DNA from: Thiomicrospira sp. WB1
Lineage (GTDB): Bacteria > Pseudomonadota > Gammaproteobacteria > Thiomicrospirales > Thiomicrospiraceae
Direction: 5' to 3'
NCBI RefSeq assembly: GCF_001507535.1
Contig: NZ_LQBN01000001.1
Span: forward strand, 186,001-250,000
Length of the DNA: 64,000 bases
Under the pieces are notes generated by a model. The model was not told the DNA's origin. It saw only the letters and a program-made list of their open reading frames with translations, and ran no database searches. A program made the position numbers and the translations under genes. Within the stretch, counting starts at the first letter, position 1. Every line of letters begins with the position of its first letter. This document shows, one piece after another, positions 58,120 to 64,000 of the stretch.

Positions 58120-59826
58120 ATGCAAACCAAAAATGACGACCTGACTGAAATTCAAAGGGCCTTACAGCAAGTAAAACGTTCTTTCATAAATGTGGGCGTA
58201 TTCAGCTTTTTTATCAACATTTTGATGTTGGTGCCCCCTATCTATATGCTCCAAATTTATGACCGAGTGTTGACCAGTCGCAGTGAAGAAACCTTGCTGA
58301 TGTTAACCCTGATTGTGGTCTGGTTATTCATTACTATGGGGTTGCTTGAATTTGTCCGTTCTCGGATGTTAATCCGTATTGGTAATAAACTCGACAACTC
58401 TTTGAACGAAGATCTGTTCTCTTCCATGTTTAAACGGTCGGTGAATGAACCTGGGCAGGTGAATGCTCAGCCGTTAAACGACATGACCTCACTTCGTCAG
58501 TTTATGACGGGTAATGGTCTGTTTGCTTTTTTTGACTCTCCTTGGTTGCCAATATACATCCTGATATTGTTTTTATTTCATCCCTATTTTGGCTTTTTCG
58601 GTATTTTTGCAGCTATTGTGTTGTTCACCTTGGCGTATCTGAATGAACGCACGTCCAAAAAATTATTGGAAGAGGCTAACCAAGAAAACATGCAGTCAAC
58701 AAACTATGCCAGTGCCAGCGTAAAAAATGCAGAAGTGGTCGCTGCGATGGGCATGGAAGACAATCTGAAAAATAAATGGTTTGAAAAGCATTTGAGCTTT
58801 TTGAGTAAACAAAGTCAGGCCAGTGACCGAGCCAGTATTCTGACAAATCTGTCAAAAAATCTACGCTTGATGTTCCAGTCTCTGATTCTAGGACTAGGGG
58901 CTTGGCTTGCCATTTACAATGAAATTACTCCGGGGATGATGATTGCAGGGTCTATTATTCTTGGACGAGCGTTGGCACCGCTCGACTTGTTGATTGGCTC
59001 ATGGAAGGGTTTTAGTTCAGCACGAACGGCTTACAGACGTCTCAATGAGATGTTTGCGAAATACCCATCGCAAGACGACAGCATGCCCTTGCCTGACCCT
59101 GAAGGACGTTTGAGTTGCGAAAATATTATGGTCACGCCCCCAGGCGGGCGGGCACCGGTGGTTCGAGGCGTATCGTTTGAGCTTGAAAAAGGTGAAATGC
59201 TCGCCATTATCGGACCGAGTGCAGCTGGCAAATCTTCGATTGTTAGAGCCGTACTTGGTGTTTGGCCATTGCTGGCTGGCAAAGTGCGCTTAGATGGCGC
59301 GGACATCCACAGTTGGGATAAGCTTCATTTGGGACGTCATGTCGGTTATTTGCCTCAAGACATTGAGCTGTTTGCTGGAACCATTGCAGAAAACATTAGC
59401 CGTTTTGGTGAGTTGGACCCTGACAGGGTTGTGGCATCTGCCAAAATGGCCGGTGTGCATGAGCTGATACTGCGGCTGCCTCAAGGGTACGACACAGAAT
59501 TAGCCAGCGGTACCAGTGGCTTGTCAGGTGGGCAGCGTCAGCGGATTGGTCTGGCGCGTGCATTGTATGGCAAGCCAAAACTAGTCGTTCTTGACGAGCC
59601 AAATTCAAACCTGGATGACCAGGGTGAGCAGGCATTGGCCGATGCCCTGAAAGCGCTTAAAGAGCAAGGGGTTACGGTGGTGATTATTTCCCACAAAAAG
59701 CCCATTTTAAAATTGGTTGATAAATTATTGCTCGTGGTTGACGGGCAGCCGAAAGCCTTTGGTGCTCGAGATGAGGTTTTGACAGCGTTACAAAACGGTC
59801 AATTATCCTTGAGCAACCAAAGGTAA
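58120..59826 (+). CDS. Type I secretion ABC transporter, PrtD-like
   Basis: A 568-residue fused membrane-ATPase subunit. Five or six membrane helices (about 24-320) precede an ATPase with Walker A GPSAAGKSSI (about 367-376), signature LSGGQRQR, Walker B LVVLDEPNSNLD and the HKKP switch His. There is no C39 peptidase or CLD domain at the N-terminus, as in the PrtD exporters of RTX proteases. It energises export of substrates with uncleaved C-terminal signals. Confidence 0.93.
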   Translation: MQTKNDDLTEIQRALQQVKRSFINVGVFSFFINILMLVPPIYMLQIYDRVLTSRSEETLLMLTLIVVWLFITMGLLEFVRSRMLIRIGNKLDNSLNEDLFSSMFKRSVNEPGQVNAQPLNDMTSLRQFMTGNGLFAFFDSPWLPIYILILFLFHPYFGFFGIFAAIVLFTLAYLNERTSKKLLEEANQENMQSTNYASASVKNAEVVAAMGMEDNLKNKWFEKHLSFLSKQSQASDRASILTNLSKNLRLMFQSLILGLGAWLAIYNEITPGMMIAGSIILGRALAPLDLLIGSWKGFSSARTAYRRLNEMFAKYPSQDDSMPLPDPEGRLSCENIMVTPPGGRAPVVRGVSFELEKGEMLAIIGPSAAGKSSIVRAVLGVWPLLAGKVRLDGADIHSWDKLHLGRHVGYLPQDIELFAGTIAENISRFGELDPDRVVASAKMAGVHELILRLPQGYDTELASGTSGLSGGQRQRIGLARALYGKPKLVVLDEPNSNLDDQGEQALADALKALKEQGVTVVIISHKKPILKLVDKLLLVVDGQPKAFGARDEVLTALQNGQLSLSNQR

Positions 59827-59915
59827 GGACGTAGCGCTAAAACGTATCAGAGCATCAATTCTTTTTCATCACAGAGCAAGGCCTCCTTTAAGGGGGCACA
59901 ATCAATGGACACACG

Positions 59916-61367
59916 ATGACACAAAAGACAAACGACCTTAAAGAAAATGTGGACTTAAGCACTGAGACTCGCCGTGAAGTGCCTGATGTGTATGAGGGAG
60001 AGGCTCAATCACGCCCGCAAAGTCATGATTACGACAGTTTAAGCGTAAAACAACAGCCCGACCTTCCGGGGGTTAAAACGAATGACCATACCTATTATCG
60101 TTTTGGTTGGTTGGTAGTCTTTTTAGTCTTTTTTGTTTTTGGAACCTGGGCCTCTTTTGCTCCTCTTAATAGTTCTGCTGTGGCACCCGGCGAAGTTCAG
60201 GTCGAAGACAGCAACCGAACAGTTGAGCATTACGAGGGCGGTATAGTTTCTGAAATCTTGATTGAAGAGGGTGAAATTGTTGAAAAAGGGCAATTGTTGC
60301 TGCGCCTTTCGCCTACGCAAGCAGCCTCTGAACTTAATACAGTTCAGTCCCAATTGAACAGTATTCTAGCCCTTGAGGCACGCTTAATTGCAGAACGAAA
60401 TGGTGACTCGACAATTACCTTCCCTCACTCTTTGAAAAAACAAGCCAGCAATAACAACGACGTGCAAGATTTGATTGAGGGTCAGAAAGCGTTGTTTGAA
60501 GCCAGGCGCAAAGGCTTAAATCAAGAGCTTAAGATTTACGGACAACAGATATCAGCACTTGATGAGCAAATTTCAGGTTTGCGGGATCAAGTGAGCAGTT
60601 TAAATGACCGAATATCTTCCTATGAAGAGGAGGTAGCCGACTGGCAGGCCCTCTATGAAGAGCGGTTTGCTGATAAGGTCCGTTTACAGGAAATGAAACG
60701 TGAATTAGCACGTCTTAAAGGCGAGCGCTCGAGTCATCAATCAGAAATGGCCCGTTTGAAAGTAAAAATTGCTGAAACAGAATCTCAAAGAGTTTTGCGT
60801 CAGCAGCAATTTTTGCAAGAGGCAGTTGCTGAACTGAAAGATGTTCAAACCCGAAAATTTGAGCTGCAAGCGCGTAAAACGGCGTTACTTGATCGATTGA
60901 AACGGGTAGAAATTCGCTCCCCGGCCAGCGGCAAGGTTAATGGGTTGAAAGTACATACCATCGGATCGGTGGTGCGTTCTGGTGACCCACTGATGGAAAT
61001 TGTGCCAAAAACCCAGAAGTTTATTGTCATGGCCAGAGTCAAGCCTCAGGACATTGATAAAGTTCGTGTCGGTTTGAAAGCCGATGTCATGTTCAGTGCG
61101 TTCAATACACAAACAACGCATGTTATCACCGGTGAAGTCACAAAATTATCTGCAGACAGTTTTGTAGATGAACAAAGTGGCGAGAAATATTTTGAAGCTC
61201 GAGTTCGTATTACGCCCGAGGGGGTTAAGCGTATGGAGGAAGATGGCATTTTCATGTTACCTGGTATGCCGGCAGAAACAATGATCAAAACGGGGGAGCG
61301 AACATTCTTTGGCTACCTGATTAAGCCCGTTTCAGACATGTTTAAGCGAGCGTTTAACGAAGATTAA
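59916..61367 (+). CDS. Type I secretion membrane fusion protein, HlyD/PrtE-like
   Basis: A 483-residue periplasmic adaptor: a cytoplasmic N-terminus of about 65 residues (acidic, Gln-rich), one membrane helix (about 66-86) and a lipoyl half (YEGGIVSEILIEEGEIVEKGQ). A long coiled coil (about 190-310) precedes the second lipoyl half and HlyD domain (IRSPASGKVNGLKVHTIG). The unusually long cytoplasmic N-terminus may select substrate. It bridges the ABC and TolC-like subunits. Confidence 0.92.
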   Translation: MTQKTNDLKENVDLSTETRREVPDVYEGEAQSRPQSHDYDSLSVKQQPDLPGVKTNDHTYYRFGWLVVFLVFFVFGTWASFAPLNSSAVAPGEVQVEDSNRTVEHYEGGIVSEILIEEGEIVEKGQLLLRLSPTQAASELNTVQSQLNSILALEARLIAERNGDSTITFPHSLKKQASNNNDVQDLIEGQKALFEARRKGLNQELKIYGQQISALDEQISGLRDQVSSLNDRISSYEEEVADWQALYEERFADKVRLQEMKRELARLKGERSSHQSEMARLKVKIAETESQRVLRQQQFLQEAVAELKDVQTRKFELQARKTALLDRLKRVEIRSPASGKVNGLKVHTIGSVVRSGDPLMEIVPKTQKFIVMARVKPQDIDKVRVGLKADVMFSAFNTQTTHVITGEVTKLSADSFVDEQSGEKYFEARVRITPEGVKRMEEDGIFMLPGMPAETMIKTGERTFFGYLIKPVSDMFKRAFNED

Positions 61368-61821
61368 ATTTTTACTGACAAGACAATGAAGGCTCACGCT
61401 GGTTAACGGAACCAACGTTAGACTGTTAAAAATGGCGACTTTTTTACTTCATGGCTTCTTATGGCCGCTTTGCTGGTCGGTTTTACCAACCGGACGGCCA
61501 AACAATCCCGGCTTGTCTGATGCGCTGCTAAGTCCATGCTTGGAAACAGTTAAGATATCGCAATTTTGCTAGGGTTGCTTTGCGGTGCTTTCAGATGCTT
61601 GAATAGCGATTTTCGAATCGTTTTGATTTATTCAGGCGGATAAAAAAGTTTAGTGCATCATCACCCGAGCCGACTAAAAAATTCTCGCTTGTATCCTCCT
61701 CCATTCATCGTTTCTGCCCATTAAAATCCCGATTGCCTCTGCAATGTTTTGAACCTGATTGTTCGCGGAACAGTTCAATGGATCAGTTCTGACAGTGATG
61801 CTGGTAAATGGGGAGGCCCCC
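61368..61821. other. Intergenic region with possible structured element
   Basis: About 450 nt. An imperfect hairpin GGCCG ... CGGCC (61463-61499), with an inner GGTCGG / CCAACC pairing, lies near its left third. No gene was found. A GCCCCCTT / AAGGGGGC hairpin (61816-61834) straddles the hipA stop but lacks a T-run. Confidence 0.45.
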
Positions 61822-63030
61822 TTAAGAAGGGGGCGACCTGTGCAGTGGATCAAAGTCATTCAAAATGGCCCAGGAAATGGATTGGATGACGTCGTCATCA
61901 ATGCCGTGCTGTGAAAAAACGGTCTTCCATTTCTTCGAAATGGTCGCTTTCATATGATCAAAAATGTCTTTGGCGTCTCTTTGGGTGAGTGAAAACTTGT
62001 CGTGCTCTGATAGCAGGTTCTCTTCCGTCGGTGCGGCACCAAACTTCCCGGCCCTGATAGCCAAGTCTTTGCGATGACCTTCGCCGGCGACCACATCAAA
62101 AGCAGGGCTCAAACGCCACTGGCCATCCACCCAAAGAACACCGTGGTTCAAATAGTGATCGTCATGGTTGCTGACCATGGCGTTGAACAGCATCCGCTTG
62201 AAAATTTCGTGTGAGTCTTTGCCTCCATTGATGCGTTGTAGGGCCAATGCAAAATCGCCATAAGAAACATCGGCGCAATGGTCTGCCGCCAATAAAGCTT
62301 TCATGCTTAAAAAGGGCCGTTTGTACTGGCCAACGTAATCAAAACGTTTGGTCAGAAAAATGCCTTGAGCCGGGCGCACCTTGACCATCATGGACTCTGC
62401 CGTTTGAATGCCCACCTCCTTCGCAAGTGCAAGGGTACCGTGTTCAATTTGTGCTTTGTTCTCATAATCCTGAATGGTCGGCAGTTTGGCCAAATAGGGC
62501 TGATTGTTTTTGATCACGCTTAGTTTTGGGCGAGCACCACCCTGGCTGGCTCCCTGCTTGAAAAGTGCTGAAAAAGCCGGTGGGAATTGTTTGCGTCGTT
62601 CAAATTCTTCCTTGGCATCCAGAATGTCTTCCCACTGAAAAGGGGGCAAAATACGTGAATCGGCCAGAACTGGGAAGGTCATTTCCTTGCTGAAGACAAG
62701 TTGGCCAATCCGGTCCTGCTGATTTTCCAATAACTGTTCAAAGGGCGTTAGTTTTCGATTGGCTTGAGCGTTTAAAACAACCTTGCCCCAAGCTCCGGGT
62801 AACGCATCACCAAAAACGCTTAAAATCCCCGTAAAACCCTCTTCTAGGCTAGTGAATTTTGCAAAAAACGTTTTCTCAACCAGCGGAAGGTGAACTGGGT
62901 TTAAAGCCAAGGCCGTATCGTTATCAAGGTAGCTTTTGGCGTACTTGAACTCGTATCCATCTAAACGTTTTTCAAGCCTGCCCAGCAGCTTGGTATCTGA
63001 TCCGAACACATACAGCTTTTGTAGTCCCAT
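61822..63030 (-). CDS. hipA: HipA-like serine/threonine kinase toxin
   Basis: A 402-residue HipA-family kinase. An N-terminal subdomain (LYVFGSDTKLLGRLE) is followed by the Gly-rich SQGGARPKLSV loop (about 170-180). The catalytic NHDDHYLNHGVLW segment (about 292-304, catalytic Asp and Asn) and LSPAFDV metal-binding Asp are present. All key catalytic positions look intact. In E. coli HipA phosphorylates GltX and promotes persistence; the target here is not known. Its ATG overlaps the hipB stop. Confidence 0.87.
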   Translation of the reverse strand: MGLQKLYVFGSDTKLLGRLEKRLDGYEFKYAKSYLDNDTALALNPVHLPLVEKTFFAKFTSLEEGFTGILSVFGDALPGAWGKVVLNAQANRKLTPFEQLLENQQDRIGQLVFSKEMTFPVLADSRILPPFQWEDILDAKEEFERRKQFPPAFSALFKQGASQGGARPKLSVIKNNQPYLAKLPTIQDYENKAQIEHGTLALAKEVGIQTAESMMVKVRPAQGIFLTKRFDYVGQYKRPFLSMKALLAADHCADVSYGDFALALQRINGGKDSHEIFKRMLFNAMVSNHDDHYLNHGVLWVDGQWRLSPAFDVVAGEGHRKDLAIRAGKFGAAPTEENLLSEHDKFSLTQRDAKDIFDHMKATISKKWKTVFSQHGIDDDVIQSISWAILNDFDPLHRSPPS

Positions 63031-63344
63031 CAGAATTCTCCTTTCTCATCCGCTTGATTTTTATTGCTGCGGATTCTTTTCGGCAAAGAACCAAATGCCA
63101 GACTTCTGGCCAAAGTATCGTTTTCGGGTGATAGCGCCTGGCAAAGGACCTCATCCAGTCCCAGTGCCCAAATGATTTTCATCAGGTTTTCGCTGTTCAC
63201 GGATTGGCCGGATTCAATTTTACCAATGGTCTGGCGAGTCACTCCGGCGCGTTCGGCCAGTTCAGACTGTTTCAAGCGCCTTGCCAAACGAGCCTGCTCC
63301 AGGTGAAGACCGATGGACATAAGAATCTTTGCGTCAGGCTGCAT
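63030..63344 (-). CDS. hipB: HipB-like antitoxin, XRE helix-turn-helix
   Basis: A 104-residue DNA-binding protein with a Cro/CI helix-turn-helix (LKQSELAERAGVTRQTIGKIESGQ). It is predicted to neutralise HipA and autorepress the pair. Start choice is uncertain: ATG 63344 or 63320; a TTG at 63368 is less likely. It overlaps hipA by one base. Confidence 0.83.
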   Translation of the reverse strand: MQPDAKILMSIGLHLEQARLARRLKQSELAERAGVTRQTIGKIESGQSVNSENLMKIIWALGLDEVLCQALSPENDTLARSLAFGSLPKRIRSNKNQADEKGEF

Positions 63345-63936
63345 GAACTGAGTTATCCAAGTTAACAAAAACTAACATAAAAGATTTATAGGGTAATTAA
63401 GTATAACACAAGGTGTGTTAAGTCCAGACGAAACAAGCTGCACATGAAAAGAATCTTGACGTTAAATGCCTGTACGAGCGTTTGCTTGCTTCGCGCTGCT
63501 TAAGGGGTCAACGTTGGCTGTTCAAAGAACATAACGGTTCAATTGATATGAGAAAAAAGTCATAGTCATTCGATGAAAAAATTATTAGAAAGGCGCTGTT
63601 AACTTGTTGATTAAATTGCATTTACCCTATTTTTGGTTCTTTTGAAGAAAAGCGAGATAAACCTTTTAAATTCAACCAGATAAGTGATTTGGCTTTATTG
63701 CATTTCCATTCTCAAGTATTTGATGGTGAAAGAATCACTGTTTCGGGTGATGCTTGTTCAGTGGTTTGATCAAGCCTCAGTGTATAAAAAAGTAAGCATA
63801 AAAACTTATTAAAGTAGCTAACCTATATCAATAGATATATAAATAAAAGAAATATTAAAATTTAGTTTACAACCATGGTAAATGAGTGTACTTTTATTTT
63901 TGCAGTTACGAATTTTTAATTTTAATGGAGGTAATG
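63345..63936. other. A+T-rich intergenic region between hipB and the right-end gene
   Basis: About 590 nt. Apart from the inverted repeat at 63404-63420, it contains no gene or repeat that I can support. It must hold the promoters of hipBA and the plus-strand gene. Confidence 0.5.
63404..63420. promoter_or_regulatory. Inverted repeat upstream of hipBA, candidate HipB operator
   Basis: TAACACA-AGG-TGTGTTA, perfect 7-bp arms, about 60 nt upstream of the hipB start. Other HipB proteins bind inverted repeats in their own promoters. Confidence 0.5.
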
Positions 63937-64000
63937 ATGTCTTATCCAAAAATGAATAATCCAAAAACTGGTAAGCCTTTTGAAAGGGGCAATAAATGTC
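63937..64000 (+). CDS. Start of an unidentified gene (partial at right edge)
   Basis: A strong GGAGG (63927-63931) five bases before ATG 63937 opens a frame that runs to the window end: MSYPKMNNPKTGKPFERGNKC. The first 21 residues are hydrophilic with Cys near the edge, without a signal peptide. The rest is outside the window, so no family can be given. Confidence 0.6.
   Translation, partial: MSYPKMNNPKTGKPFERGNKC

Noticed and set aside
61816-61834. hipA terminator
   Set aside because: The hairpin is sound but has no T-run on the minus strand and overlaps the stop codon.

Overview
The window looks like chromosomal DNA of a marine-type Gammaproteobacterium, of the Oceanospirillales/Alteromonadales sort. 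The evidence is an adjacent spoT and rpoZ with recG and gmk near by, an rpoH with the QRKLFFKLR RpoH box, a TonB2-type system with a TtpC subunit, KdnA/KdnB for 8-amino-Kdo lipopolysaccharide, and a complete type II secretion operon. I cannot name the species from the sequence. No rRNA, tRNA, CRISPR array, insertion sequence or prophage was seen.

Positions 1-24.4 kb are housekeeping DNA of moderate to high G+C, mostly on the minus strand: recG; a zinc-uptake operon (zur, zrgA-like, ABC ATPase, permease, DUF3299) with a Zur box; a small PilZ unit; ridA, spoT, rpoZ; an inner-core LPS unit (kdnA, kdnB, kdsB, waaA); gmk; then aroK, aroB and a hexose-6-phosphate mutarotase on the plus strand; rpoH; an orphan FliS-like gene; a GGDEF protein with a decayed EAL domain; and luxS-mtnN with a Bax-like glucosaminidase. 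This part carries seven exact copies of the palindrome ACCAGGCCTGGT. The remaining 41 kb has none.

Positions 24.6-64 kb are visibly richer in A+T and mostly concern secretion and nutrient capture. A secreted DUF4214-like protein is followed by a PhoX-like (DUF839) lipoprotein. Next comes a two-CxxCH lipoprotein that abuts a full gspC-N type II secretion operon. Then, on the minus strand, come a PstS-like phosphate-binding protein, a beta-helix surface or periplasmic protein, a large TonB-dependent receptor, a TPR protein and a DUF3450-TtpC-ExbB-ExbD-TonB2 energy module. A good Pho box lies upstream of the DUF3450 gene. I read 26-53 kb as a probable phosphate-scavenging locus: a phosphatase-type lipoprotein, an exporter, an outer-membrane importer and a periplasmic binder. 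This is inference from neighbourhood and the Pho box.

Positions 53-61.4 kb hold a type I secretion system (TolC-like, PrtD-like ABC, HlyD-like). Beside it are three proteins lacking Sec signal peptides: a trypsin-like protease with a Calx-beta domain, an acidic Asp/Ser-repeat protein with a duplicated domain, and a duplicated DUF6447-like protein. They are candidate substrates. The window ends with a hipBA toxin-antitoxin pair and the first codons of an unidentified gene.
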